A stretch of DNA of 32,930 bases. Source: Peptostreptococcus anaerobius VPI 4330 = DSM 2949 (lineage in GTDB: Bacteria; Bacillota; Clostridia; Peptostreptococcales; Peptostreptococcaceae). Under the pieces are notes generated by a model that did not search any database, had not been told where the DNA came from, and saw nothing but the letters and a program-made list of their open reading frames with translations. Shown one piece after another: positions 15,992 through 23,914 of this stretch. The number at the start of each line of letters is the position of its first letter. Within the stretch, counting starts at the first letter, position 1. Location: the NCBI RefSeq assembly GCF_000381525.1, contig NZ_KB906627.1, forward strand, positions 1 through 32,930. The letters are read 5' to 3'. A program made the position numbers and the translations under genes.

Positions 15992-17450
15992 TTATATTTT
16001 CACCTTCTCTTTTGGTATTTTTATTATCTGAGTACCTATCTAATATTATATCGACCATATCAAAGAGGGCTGTTTCAAGGCTGGAACGATTGTATATAGG
16101 GTAGTCAGCGACCTCTTCATAGTAGGACTTTCTATTATTATATAGGTCAAATATCCTACTGGAGTTCGATTTTATAAGTGGTCTATCTTCTAGTGATGAC
16201 TTGTCTATTATGGTCTGACAGTCTCTTACTATATAAAAGACCATGTCTGAGTTGTTTAATATTTCTCTGTTTTTTTCCCTTGTTATGCAACCACCACCTG
16301 TTGATATGATAGTGTTCTCTAGCTTACAAGTTGCTAATAGGGCCTCTTCTTCATAGTCTCTAAATGCGCTTTCTCCCTCTTTTTTGAATATATCTTCAAG
16401 TCTTTTACCAGTCATGTCCTCTATATACCTATCTAGGTCTACAAAGCCTAGACCCAAAAGGTCAGCCAAGAGCCTACCGAGGCTTGTCTTACCGCTGGCT
16501 GGCATACCTACCAAGTAAATAGGTTGTAGATTTTCTGGAAAAGCTATAAATTGCCTGAAGTATGTATTTTCCATGAAGTATGTATTTTCCATTATGTTGG
16601 TTTTGTTAAAGTGCCTGTATATATCAGAGGCTGTATCCTTATCTATTTGGATATTGTTACATATTTCTACTGCCCTGATAGCCTGGTAGACTAGCATCTT
16701 AAGGCCGTTTTGACACTTCAAGCCAGACCTTCTAGCGTCTCTTAGGAACTTGGTTTCACATGGATTGTATATAAGGTCTACTGCTATATCAAAATTTTTG
16801 AATATCTCTTTAGAAAGTGCTGATTGGTCGAGGTTTGGAAACATTCCTAGGGGAGTGGTGTTAAATACTATCTTGCCCTTGATTTTATCTAGCTGGTCGT
16901 AGCCTACAAATTCTATAGCAGGTCTGGTGTTTTCAGGTCCCATAATAGATTCAAGGTCATCTATACCCTTTTGAGGATTTCTAGAGGCTATATATATTTT
17001 TTCTGCCCCTTCATTTAAGAGATAGGCTATAAGGGGGAGGCAGGCACCACCATAACCCAATATTAGGAAGGTGGATGATTTTAGGGGGAGGTAGTCCTCT
17101 AGGCTGGCCTGGATCCCGTAATAATCTGTATTGTAGCCTGACAATTTACCTTGGTCTATCTTTATAGTATTTATGGATCCTATTGACCTAGCGAGGTCAT
17201 CTATATTATCTAGTAGAGGAATCACATCCTTTTTGTAGGGGATTGTGACATTGACGCCTGATATAGGACTGGATATAGGCCCAGACATAGAACTCCTATA
17301 AAGGCTCTTTATGATGGACTCAAGGTCCTCTCTTGGAAATTCAATCAAGCTATAGTCTGCATTTATATTTAGTTTTTGGTATATATATTGGTGGATTTGT
17401 GGTGATATGGAGTGTGAAAGGTGTTCGCCTAGCAGTCCAAAGTGTTTCAT
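15981..17450 (-). CDS. aroE-aroK: Fused shikimate dehydrogenase - shikimate kinase
   Basis: 489 residues, two enzymes in one chain. Residues 1 to about 285 are AroE (3-dehydroshikimate to shikimate, NADPH): SHSISP, NVTIPYKK (Lys73), NTDYYG (Asp109), the Rossmann motif ILGYGGA and NTTPLGM. Residues about 305-485 are AroK (shikimate to shikimate-3-phosphate, ATP): Walker A GMPASGKTS (315-323), VDLDRYIE, the FRDYE motif, STGGGC and LEDRPL. A roughly 20-residue linker contains a duplicated MENTYF encoded by an 18-bp tandem repeat. I chose the second ATG (17450): the ATG at 17462 overlaps the GGAGGT that serves as its ribosome-binding site. The two reactions are consecutive, so fusion may channel shikimate. 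The gene is coupled to a downstream EamA transporter. Confidence 0.93.
   Translation of the reverse strand: MKHFGLLGEHLSHSISPQIHQYIYQKLNINADYSLIEFPREDLESIIKSLYRSSMSGPISSPISGVNVTIPYKKDVIPLLDNIDDLARSIGSINTIKIDQGKLSGYNTDYYGIQASLEDYLPLKSSTFLILGYGGACLPLIAYLLNEGAEKIYIASRNPQKGIDDLESIMGPENTRPAIEFVGYDQLDKIKGKIVFNTTPLGMFPNLDQSALSKEIFKNFDIAVDLIYNPCETKFLRDARRSGLKCQNGLKMLVYQAIRAVEICNNIQIDKDTASDIYRHFNKTNIMENTYFMENTYFRQFIAFPENLQPIYLVGMPASGKTSLGRLLADLLGLGFVDLDRYIEDMTGKRLEDIFKKEGESAFRDYEEEALLATCKLENTIISTGGGCITREKNREILNNSDMVFYIVRDCQTIIDKSSLEDRPLIKSNSSRIFDLYNNRKSYYEEVADYPIYNRSSLETALFDMVDIILDRYSDNKNTKREGENINEK
16556..16591 (-). repeat. Exact 18-bp tandem duplication in the AroE-AroK linker
   Basis: Two perfect copies of an 18-base unit (16556-16573 and 16574-16591) encode MENTYF twice in the interdomain linker. 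Length is a multiple of three, so the frame is preserved. A recent slippage or duplication event is the simplest reading. Confidence 0.9.
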
Positions 17451-17563
17451 AATTACCTCCATTTATTTTGCGATTCTAATTGACAAGTTTGCCTATATTA
17501 ATCAATTTAAATATATTATAACAAATATAGGTTGTTAAAAAAATACTTTCAATAATTTAAGAG

Positions 17564-17592
17564 TTGATAATAGACATACAATAAATTATCAT
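17564..17592 (+). promoter_or_regulatory. Promoter of truA
   Basis: TTGATA (17564-17569), 17-base spacer, TATCAT (17587-17592), about 75 bases upstream of the truA start. Confidence 0.5.
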
Positions 17593-17667
17593 ATTAGTAG
17601 GTAGATGAAATTTTGAGATGATAATTTGCTTTTAAATTATAAAATACATGATGAAGGTGAGAAATAG

Positions 17668-18399
17668 ATGAAGAATATAAGGATAAAAGTTGCATATCAG
17701 GGGACCAACTACTGTGGTTGGCAGAAGCAAAAAGACTCTCTAGGTATTCAGGGAGAGCTCGAATATGCAGGCCAGAAGGTATTTGCTAGTAAGATAGATG
17801 TTACAGGATCTGGCAGGACTGATGCCGGAGTTCATGCCCTTGGTCAGGTGGCTAATTTCAAGGTCGAAACCACTATACCAATAGACAAGATTCCTGAAGT
17901 ACTCAACAATAAGTTACCAAAAGATATAGCTGTTTTAGAAGCGGTAGAGGTTGATGAAGATTTTCACTCTAGGTTTTCTGCCCACAATAAGACCTATAGG
18001 TACCAGATATATCCATCTAGGATTAGGTCACCATTTTACAAGGATACTTGCTACCAGGTAAAGAGCCCGCTTGATCTTGATAGGATGAAAAAAGAGGTCA
18101 AGGGACTGGTTGGAGCCCATGATTTTGTAGGATTTATGTCTAGTGGATCATCGGTTAAGACTACTGTAAGGGAAATATACGATGCAAAAGTATTTGAAGA
18201 GGGTGACCTTATAGTTTTGGAACTGACTGGTAATGGATTCCTCTACAACATGGTTAGGATTATTGCAGGGACCTTGGTAGACATGGGACGTGGATATATT
18301 GGTGATTCTATGGTGGATATATTGGAGTCCAAGGAAAGGGGGAGGGCTGGTCATACAGCTCCGCCACAGGGCTTGTTTTTAAAAGAAGTTGAATATTGA
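17668..18399 (+). CDS. truA: tRNA pseudouridine(38-40) synthase TruA
   Basis: 243 residues, normal TruA length. It isomerises uridines 38-40 in the anticodon stem-loop of many tRNAs. The catalytic Asp lies in GSGRTDAGVHALGQV (about 45-60). Other hallmarks are YQGTNYCGWQKQ near the start, FHSRFSAHNKTYRYQIY, HDFVGFMSSGS and the C-terminal FLYNMVRIIAGTLVDMGRG. AAGGTGAGAAATAG precedes the ATG. It is usually linked with ribosomal-protein genes; here it stands alone with a strong terminator behind it. Confidence 0.97.
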   Translation: MKNIRIKVAYQGTNYCGWQKQKDSLGIQGELEYAGQKVFASKIDVTGSGRTDAGVHALGQVANFKVETTIPIDKIPEVLNNKLPKDIAVLEAVEVDEDFHSRFSAHNKTYRYQIYPSRIRSPFYKDTCYQVKSPLDLDRMKKEVKGLVGAHDFVGFMSSGSSVKTTVREIYDAKVFEEGDLIVLELTGNGFLYNMVRIIAGTLVDMGRGYIGDSMVDILESKERGRAGHTAPPQGLFLKEVEY

Positions 18400-18408
18400 T
18401 ATTGAGAC

Positions 18409-18435
18409 GATATCCCCCTGAGGGGGATATCTTTT
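18409..18435 (+). terminator. Intrinsic terminator of truA
   Basis: A perfect 10-base-pair stem GATATCCCCC/GGGGGATATC with a TGA loop, followed by TTTT, starts 10 bases after the stop codon. Confidence 0.85.
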
Positions 18436-18451
18436 ATGAAAATGAAGAATA

Positions 18452-18588
18452 TATCCCCTTGAAGGTGAGATATGTATCTAAAAATACAAAAATATCACCT
18501 TCAAGGGGATAAAATTATCAAAAAGTATAGAAATATCACCATAAAGGTGATAAAATTATCGGAAGGTGATTAAATTATTTGATATAAT
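18452..18588 (+). repeat. Inverted and direct repeats in the leader of the DUF4143 ATPase gene
   Basis: A perfect 17-bp inverted repeat (TATCCCCTTGAAGGTGA at 18452-18468 against its complement at 18495-18511) is followed by a smaller palindrome TATCACC-ATAAA-GGTGATA (18534-18552). A related element recurs as a direct repeat: GGGGATAAAATTATC (18505-18519), GGTGATAAAATTATC (18546-18560) and GGTGATTAAATTATT (18565-18579). The last copy ends just before a TATAAT (18583-18588). The shared half-site is TATCACC/GGTGATA. These could be operators for autoregulation, RNA hairpins or recombination sites; they are not explained by the neighbouring genes. Confidence 0.7.
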
Positions 18589-18611
18589 ATACTTTCAAAG
18601 GAGGAGTAGCA

Positions 18612-19799
18612 ATGATAATCAGAGAACGGGAACTTAACTGGTTGAAAGAATGGAAAAATAGAGATGTAATAAAAGTTATCACAGGTGTTAGAAGATCAGG
18701 TAAGTCTACTATTATGTATCAATATAAAAATTGGTTACAAGAAAATGGCGTTAGTGAAAAACAGATTATATATTTAAATTTTGAAAATCTAGATACTATA
18801 GAATTACACGAGAGTATTGCTCTTCATAAATATATAAAAGAGAAAACTAAAGAAGATTTGGAATATTATTTGCTATTTGATGAAATTCAGATTGTAGATA
18901 AATGGGAAGTTGCTATAAATTCTCTTAATTTAGATAAAAAATTGGATATTGTAATTACTGGTTCAAATGCTAAATTGCTTTCATCTGAACTTGCTACATA
19001 TTTGGCTGGAAGATATGTATCTATTATCGTTTACCCGTTTTCACTTAGGGAGTCTAGTCTAAAAGATCCTAATTTAACATTACAGAATTACATGACTTAT
19101 GGTGGATTTCCAGGAGTTATAGGGGTTGAAAATAATCACTCAAAAAGTATAATTTTAAATGATTTACTAGATTCTGTTTTATTAAAGGATGTTATGTTAA
19201 GAAATAGAATAAATAATGGTCATCTTTTAAGAGCCTTAGCAAGTTTTATATTTCAAAATTCGGGGTCAATGTTTTCAATTAGAAAGATTGCTAACACAAT
19301 AAAATCCGAGTTAGGAATTAATTCAAAAGAAGAAACAATATCTATGTATATAGAATACTTAAAAGAGGCATATTTAATTTATGAATTAGAGAGATATGAT
19401 TTGAAGGGAAGAAAGGTTTTTTCAAGAAATAATAAGTTCTATGGTGTTGACCCAGGTCTAAGGGAATCTCTAACTTCTGGCGGAAACAAAGACTATGGTC
19501 ATATTTTAGAAAATCTTGTATTTTTAGAACTGCTTCGTAGAGGATATAGAATTTATACAGGAGAGATTGAGGAATATGAAATCGACTTCATCTGTGAAAA
19601 AAATGATGAGTTAATTTATGTACAGGTAAGTTTGAATTTGATGGATGAAAAGACAAGAGAACGTGAGTTTAGACCTCTTGAAATGATAGCAGATAACTAT
19701 CCCAAGATTATACTGAGTCTAGATAGTCTTGATTTCTCAAAATCAGGTATTAGAAATGTTAATGCAGAACAATTTTTAAAAGGCGATGTAGACTTATAA
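18612..19799 (+). CDS. AAA+ ATPase with C-terminal DUF4143 domain
   Basis: 395 residues of the COG1373-type ATPases. The N-terminal AAA_14 domain has Walker A GVRRSGKST (about 25-33), Walker B YLLFDEIQ (about 87-94) and a sensor-like IVITGSNAKLLSSELA followed by LAGRY. The C-terminal DUF4143 domain (about 200-395) includes a predicted winged-helix stretch (ISMYIEYLKEAYLIYEL) and a nuclease-fold-like strand pattern (ILENLVFLELLRRGY, YEIDFICEK, YVQVSLN) resembling PD-(D/E)XK enzymes. Function of the family is unknown. The strong GGAGGAG ribosome-binding site fits the ATG. AT-rich third positions unlike truA or bioY, and the repeat-rich leader, suggest acquisition. It is bounded by terminators on both sides. 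Confidence 0.9.
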   Translation: MIIRERELNWLKEWKNRDVIKVITGVRRSGKSTIMYQYKNWLQENGVSEKQIIYLNFENLDTIELHESIALHKYIKEKTKEDLEYYLLFDEIQIVDKWEVAINSLNLDKKLDIVITGSNAKLLSSELATYLAGRYVSIIVYPFSLRESSLKDPNLTLQNYMTYGGFPGVIGVENNHSKSIILNDLLDSVLLKDVMLRNRINNGHLLRALASFIFQNSGSMFSIRKIANTIKSELGINSKEETISMYIEYLKEAYLIYELERYDLKGRKVFSRNNKFYGVDPGLRESLTSGGNKDYGHILENLVFLELLRRGYRIYTGEIEEYEIDFICEKNDELIYVQVSLNLMDEKTREREFRPLEMIADNYPKIILSLDSLDFSKSGIRNVNAEQFLKGDVDL

Positions 19800-19857
19800 A
19801 ATGGAGGGATAGCTCTATAAATTTTTTTTCTTAAGTTCAAATGAATATTTTGCCATG

Positions 19858-19912
19858 AAAAAACCGACCTCCCAATCGTTAGATTTTTAGGTCTAACTTT
19901 TGGGGGTCGGTA
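19858..19912 (-). terminator. Terminator of bioY
   Basis: A long stem ACCGACC-T-CCCAA/TTGGGGGTCGGT, capped by an inner hairpin GTTAGA/TCTAAC. On the minus strand it is followed by six Us (plus-strand A run 19858-19863). It lies about 30 bases beyond the bioY stop. A separate T run at about 19822-19829 on the plus strand follows the DUF4143 gene without a good stem. Confidence 0.75.
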
Positions 19913-19942
19913 CAATTCTGTGTGTATTTTTTGAGGAATATC

Positions 19943-20500
19943 CTAAAAATCAATTTCTACAAACTTACTCAATCTCTGGCATGCCACACTTGCAATAAGA
20001 CATCCGACTATGTCCTTTATTGCTGTTATTGGGAATAGACTAGCTATACAGGCCCAGTAAGGTATTGGGCTACCAGCTACATAGTTTAAGATTATGTATG
20101 TATAAAAGCTACCGAATCCATATGTAATAACCATAGCTATCAGGCAGGCTATAAATAATGGGGCAAACTTTTTAGTCGAGTATTTCTCCCTGGCATATCC
20201 TACTATATAGGCTGCTAGGATAAAGGCTAGTAGGTAGCCAAAAGTAGGTTTTAGTAGGTAAGTTGGTCCTCCGCCCTCTGTGAATATTGGAAATCCAACA
20301 AATCCTAGTAGAACATACATAAATACTGACAAGGCCCCTCTTTTTGAGCCTAGTAGGAGTCCTGCTAGTAGGACAAATATAAACTGCATTGTAAATACTG
20401 TTACAGGAAGTGGTATCCTTATAAAAGCTCCTATGGCTATCAGGGCAGTGAATAATGAACATAAGATCATTGTTTTTGTGTCTAAAAATTTCTTTTTCAT
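19943..20500 (-). CDS. bioY: Biotin transporter BioY (ECF S component)
   Basis: 185 residues, six predicted membrane helices. It is the substrate-binding S component of an energy-coupling-factor biotin importer. Family motifs are IAIGAFIRIPLPVTVFTMQ, LLAGLLLGSKRGALS, YVLLGFVGFPIFTEGGG and LLKPTFGYLLAF. AAAGGAGATA precedes the ATG, and a BirA operator lies directly upstream. The shared EcfAAT module is not in the window. It stands as a single-gene unit. Confidence 0.95.
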   Translation of the reverse strand: MKKKFLDTKTMILCSLFTALIAIGAFIRIPLPVTVFTMQFIFVLLAGLLLGSKRGALSVFMYVLLGFVGFPIFTEGGGPTYLLKPTFGYLLAFILAAYIVGYAREKYSTKKFAPLFIACLIAMVITYGFGSFYTYIILNYVAGSPIPYWACIASLFPITAIKDIVGCLIASVACQRLSKFVEIDF

Positions 20501-20517
20501 AAAATATCTCCTTTATA

Positions 20518-20549
20518 TAGTAAACCTGTATTGCAAATAAGGTTTACAA
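20518..20549 (-). promoter_or_regulatory. BirA (biotin repressor) operator of bioY
   Basis: On the minus strand TTGTAAACC is separated by 14 bases from GGTTTACTA, the inverted half-sites typical of Firmicute BirA operators. A likely extended -10 (TGG-TAAAAT) or TATAAC sits just upstream, so bound BirA-biotinyl-AMP would block transcription when biotin is abundant. Confidence 0.85.
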
Positions 20550-20573
20550 ATGTTATAAGCATATTTTACCACT

Positions 20574-20618
20574 AAAAAAAGCTATTGTAAACTATAAAAT
20601 TAAATAGTTTACAATAGC
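20574..20618 (-). terminator. Terminator of the DAHP synthase gene
   Basis: A perfect 15-base-pair inverted repeat GCTATTGTAAACTAT (20581-20595) with an 8-base loop. On the minus strand it is followed by seven Us (plus-strand A run 20574-20580). The stem incidentally contains TTGTAAAC/GTTTACAA, close to a BirA half-site, but the spacing differs from the bioY operator by two bases. Confidence 0.75.
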
Positions 20619-20708
20619 CTTTGTATTTTTATCCCTTATATACTTATTTAAAGACTTAAGACCTATCAGATAGACCGCTAAGGGTAACTTTAACAGGGGG
20701 TACAAGAC

Positions 20709-21515
20709 CTATAAAATGGATTTAAGCCTAGCTGCCTTTTTCATAAGCTGGTCAAATTCATCCGGCCTTATTGACTGGTCACCATCACTTAGGGCGTTGG
20801 CTGGATCGTTGTGGACTTCTATCATCAGTCCATCGACACCGCTTGCAATTGCCGCAAGGGCCATTGGCTCAACCAAGCTAGATCTACCAGTTCCATGAGA
20901 CGGGTCAACAATTATAGGCAGGTGGGATATTTGCTTTACTAGGGCAGTTGATGCCAGGTCTAGGGTATTCCTAGTCAAAGTGTTAAAGGTCCTAATTCCC
21001 CTTTCACACAAGATGATATTTTCGTTTCCACTAGCCATAATGTATTCAGCACTAGATAGCCATTCTTCTATAGTATTTGAAAAGCCCCTCTTCAACAAGA
21101 CTGGCTTTTTGGACCTACCCAATTCTTTTAGGAGCTCAAAGTTTTGCATATTTCTAGCTCCTACCTGAAGTATGTCCACATCTTCAAACATATCTATATG
21201 TTTGGCGGCTACTATTTCAGATATAAGGTAAAGGCCTGTTTCTTTCTTTGCCAGACTAAGTAGGTCTAGACCGTCTGCTTTCATACCTTGAAAATCATAG
21301 GGAGAAGTCCTTGGCTTAAAGGCTCCACCCCTTAGGATTTGGGCTCCTGATTTTTTGACTGATTTTGCTATTTCAATGATTTGTTCTTCTGATTCTACTG
21401 AGCAGGGACCTGCCATAACAACAAGGTTGCCTCCTCCAATTTTCAAGTCACCAAGTCTTACAATGGTGTCGTCCTGCTTGTATGAACGACTTGACTTGTT
21501 TAATTTATCTATCAT
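20709..21515 (-). CDS. aroF: 3-deoxy-7-phosphoheptulonate (DAHP) synthase, short type I-beta
   Basis: 268 residues, the catalytic TIM barrel only. It condenses PEP and erythrose-4-phosphate, the first step of the shikimate pathway. Motifs are [59 protein letters not shown] and [15 protein letters not shown], covering the PEP-binding and metal-binding residues. The N-terminal ferredoxin-like (ACT-like) regulatory domain of the roughly 340-residue AroF proteins is absent, so feedback inhibition by that route is not expected. GGAGG precedes the ATG. It is monocistronic here, not next to the aroE-aroK fusion. Confidence 0.94.
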   Translation of the reverse strand: MIDKLNKSSRSYKQDDTIVRLGDLKIGGGNLVVMAGPCSVESEEQIIEIAKSVKKSGAQILRGGAFKPRTSPYDFQGMKADGLDLLSLAKKETGLYLISEIVAAKHIDMFEDVDILQVGARNMQNFELLKELGRSKKPVLLKRGFSNTIEEWLSSAEYIMASGNENIILCERGIRTFNTLTRNTLDLASTALVKQISHLPIIVDPSHGTGRSSLVEPMALAAIASGVDGLMIEVHNDPANALSDGDQSIRPDEFDQLMKKAARLKSIL

Positions 21516-21570
21516 TTATTTCCTCCATAGGTTCACTTATTATATACTCTTATCCGTATCATATATACAT

Positions 21571-21576
21571 ATTATA
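21571..21576 (-). promoter_or_regulatory. -10 element of the DAHP synthase gene
   Basis: TATAAT on the minus strand preceded by TG, about 55 bases ahead of the start codon; no clear -35. Confidence 0.4.
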
Positions 21577-21682
21577 CAGAAATGACACAATAAATAATAC
21601 ATGATTTGAGGAAATTATTCAAATAAGTTTTTCAATAGGCAAAAGAATTTATCTTTCCCTATAAATAAAGACAACTAGAATT

Positions 21683-21752
21683 CAACCATAAAGCCTTATA
21701 AAACTCGACCGTAAAGTCTTTTAAAACTAAACCATAAAGCCTTCTAGAATTC
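21683..21752. repeat. Three imperfect tandem repeats of about 23 bp
   Basis: Units at 21683-21705, 21706-21728 and 21729-21752 share the core ACC(A/G)TAAAG(C/T)CTT and the first two end in AAAACT. The third unit contains the stop codon of the DUF1015 gene (21744-21746), so the array begins at the 3' end of that gene and extends into the gap. No function is evident; the units are not self-complementary enough to be a terminator. Confidence 0.75.
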
Positions 21753-22982
21753 ATGGACAAAGAGACCACACCTCACCTTTGGTTCAAACCAAGTAGACTT
21801 GGCTGGCATGATTTTATCTTCGTCAGCTACCCTCATAAGCTCTTCAAGACCAGTAGGGAATAGGGAAAAACCTACTACAAATTCACCTGAATCGACTTTT
21901 TTCTCTATTTCTCCAAGTCCCCTAATACCACCTATAAAGTCTATTCTAGGATCTTTTTGAGGGACCTCTATGTCAAGAATTGGCTCTATAAGTAAGTCAT
22001 GAAGAACACTCACATCAAGGTTTTTGACAGTGCCATCTCCTAGTTGATCTAGGTTTATAAGCTCCAGCTTGTACCAATTTTTGTCTATATACATACCAAA
22101 AGTATATTTTTTGTCCGGTTTGTAGGCCTTAGCTTGTGGACTTATATAGAAATTTTCTTTGATTGCCTCAAAAAATTCATCTTTGTCAAGTCCATTTAGG
22201 TCTCTTAAGATTCTGTTATAGTCCATCACATATAGCTGGTTCTTTGGAGCAATCATGGCAGGGTAGTAGTTGTATTCCTTGTCAGGATTGTAGTCTGGGT
22301 CAATTTCTTCCATACTAACTGCATAGTTTACTGCAGACTTTGATCTATGGTGGCCATCAGCTATATATAGGGCCCCTACATTCTTATCAAACAACTCTTC
22401 TATTTTTTGTCCCAACTCTTTTTCTAGCTTCCAAACTGTGTGACTTATATTATCATCCGTAGTGAAGTTGTAGAGTGGCATTTTAAGAGTTTCATCTTCT
22501 ATTATCTTGTTTATTTTCTCATCTTCATGGTAGGTAAGCAAGATAGTTCCTGTGTGGGCCTGGCAGTATCTTATGTGCTTGGTCCTGTCCTCAACCTTGT
22601 CTGGTTTTGTATGTTCATGGATTTTTATTATATTATTTATAGAGTCATCAATGCTTACACAGGCTACAAGACCAGTTTGAACCCTACCATCCATTATCTG
22701 CCTGTATATGTAGATACTAGGGTCTTCATCTTTTACAAGATAGCCCTTGTATTTAAATATATCTAAGTTTTCCTTGGCCTTTTCATAGACCCTATCATCA
22801 TGTATATCTATAGTCTCTTCAAGATCTATTTCAGCCCTATCTATCTTGAGATAGGTATGGGGATTATCTTCTGCCATAAGCCTAGCTTCATGGGTATCCA
22901 TTGTATCATAGGGTAGGGCAGCTATTTTTTCTACAAGGTCTTCCCTAGGTCTTAGGGCCTTGAATGCTCTTAGTTTAACCAC
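21744..22982 (-). CDS. DUF1015 family protein
   Basis: 412 residues, full-length DUF1015 (COG4198). Visible family motifs are RAFKALRP at the start, VAALPYDT-like AALPYDTMD, NPHTYLKID, IKIHEHTKPDKVEDRTKH, LYIADGHHRSKSA and YPAMIAPKN. Biochemical function is unknown; the HxH-rich segments suggest a catalytic or ligand site. In Clostridia it commonly sits with serC and serA, and here its 5' neighbour on the same strand is a truncated serA, so it belongs to the remains of a serine-synthesis operon. AGGAGGTAATATAG precedes the start. Confidence 0.9.
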   Translation of the reverse strand: MVKLRAFKALRPREDLVEKIAALPYDTMDTHEARLMAEDNPHTYLKIDRAEIDLEETIDIHDDRVYEKAKENLDIFKYKGYLVKDEDPSIYIYRQIMDGRVQTGLVACVSIDDSINNIIKIHEHTKPDKVEDRTKHIRYCQAHTGTILLTYHEDEKINKIIEDETLKMPLYNFTTDDNISHTVWKLEKELGQKIEELFDKNVGALYIADGHHRSKSAVNYAVSMEEIDPDYNPDKEYNYYPAMIAPKNQLYVMDYNRILRDLNGLDKDEFFEAIKENFYISPQAKAYKPDKKYTFGMYIDKNWYKLELINLDQLGDGTVKNLDVSVLHDLLIEPILDIEVPQKDPRIDFIGGIRGLGEIEKKVDSGEFVVGFSLFPTGLEELMRVADEDKIMPAKSTWFEPKVRCGLFVHEF

Positions 22983-22993
22983 TATATTACCTC

Positions 22994-23287
22994 CTATATG
23001 ACCATTTCATTTTCTATTTTGTAGTGGTCAAGAAAGATACTTACAATTTCTTGGCCAATCCTCTCCTGAGCCTCCTTTGTAGCGGCACCTATATGAGGCG
23101 TTACACTTACAAGGGGGTGCCTTATGAGTTCTTTTTTAGGTTGTGGCTCTCCTACAAAACAATCTAATGATGCTCCTGCTATTATACCCATATCCAGAGC
23201 TTCTAATAGGTCTTCTTCAACAACGATACCTCCTCTTGCACAGTTGATCAGGTAGGCTGTATCCTTCATTTTTTTGAAACAATCCAT
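22994..23287 (-). pseudogene. serA: D-3-phosphoglycerate dehydrogenase, C-terminal fragment
   Basis: 97 codons survive of a protein usually at least 300 long. The remaining part is the end of the NAD-binding domain: AYLINCARGGIVVEEDLLEAL, AGASLDCFVGEP (catalytic Glu) and VSVTPHIGAATKEAQERIG (catalytic His). The N-terminal substrate-binding region and the Rossmann GxGxxG are missing. Upstream of the apparent ATG the DNA is AT-rich, non-coding and has no ribosome-binding site. The fragment lies 11 bases before DUF1015. I infer a deletion that removed most of serA and any serC, so this strain probably cannot make serine by the phosphorylated route unless a second copy exists. Confidence 0.85.
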
Positions 23288-23489
23288 GTTGAACGTTGAA
23301 AAAATATATAAAAAACTTGCAATATAGTCAATATTAATAAAATAAAGTGCAGTTAAATATGTATTCTATTGTAGATGATATAGGTATAATTATTAGGATA
23401 CATATTTAAAAATATATAGATTAATTAATTAAAAATAAAGTTGAATATACAAAAATTAAATACATCAAATATTTCGATAATTAAACTTT

Positions 23490-23510
23490 TATACCATTTT
23501 ATGGTATAAT
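23490..23510 (+). promoter_or_regulatory. Promoter with palindromic operator for the CMD/radical-SAM pair
   Basis: A perfect palindrome TATACCAT-TTT-ATGGTATA (23490-23508) overlaps an extended -10 TGG-TATAAT (ending 23510). A regulator bound here would cover the -10. The preceding 200 bases (23288-23489) are AT-rich with no gene seen. Confidence 0.55.
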
Positions 23511-23541
23511 ATACTTAATAAGTATAAGGAGGGTTAATATT

Positions 23542-23883
23542 ATGGATTTTTATTTTGAAAAAGAAGACCTTGCTAAATTCGGTGCAGGTATAATAGGTGA
23601 AGACTCAGGAGAATTATGGGATAAATTTATTGAGTACTATGGAAATGTATTTGATGAAGGTGCCCTAACAGCTAGGGAAAAGTCTCTTATAGCTCTTGCA
23701 GTAGCTCATACTGTTCAATGTCCTTATTGTATAGATGCTTACACAAATGCTACACTTGGACATGGATGTGACCAGGACCAGATTATGGAAGCAATTCATG
23801 TGGCGGCTGCTATTAAGGCTGGTGCAACTCTTGCATTTGGCGTACAGAGTAAGAATATATCAAACAAACTGACTATGAAATAG
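23542..23883 (+). CDS. Carboxymuconolactone decarboxylase-like protein (arsenosugar-cluster peroxidase-like)
   Basis: 113 residues, AhpD/CMD fold. ALTAREKSLIALAVAHTVQC leads into a redox CPYC pair (Cys60, Cys63), then IDAYTNATLGHG and AIHVAAAIKAGATLAFG. It resembles the small AhpD-like proteins annotated as arsenosugar biosynthesis-associated peroxidase-like. Members with the CxxC pair can act as thiol peroxidases or disulfide carriers; the role here is not established. An AAGGAGGG ribosome-binding site precedes the ATG. A radical SAM gene starts about 30 bases downstream, so the two form a cassette. Confidence 0.85.
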   Translation: MDFYFEKEDLAKFGAGIIGEDSGELWDKFIEYYGNVFDEGALTAREKSLIALAVAHTVQCPYCIDAYTNATLGHGCDQDQIMEAIHVAAAIKAGATLAFGVQSKNISNKLTMK

Positions 23884-23914
23884 ATAAAGTATACGAGGAA
23901 ATAGGAGGAAAAAA

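Noticed and set aside
18452-18579. Short CRISPR-like array.
   Set aside because: Repeat spacing is irregular (about 41 and 19 bases), copies are palindromic operators or hairpins, and no cas genes are present.
20581-20618. Second BirA-like operator (TTGTAAAC/GTTTACAA).
   Set aside because: Spacing is two bases shorter than the real operator at 20518 and the perfect stem plus seven Us is fully explained as a terminator.
23288-23489. Possible 5' part of serA upstream of the fragment.
   Set aside because: Translated on the minus strand it gives stops and no Rossmann motif; it is AT-rich promoter-type DNA for the opposite gene.
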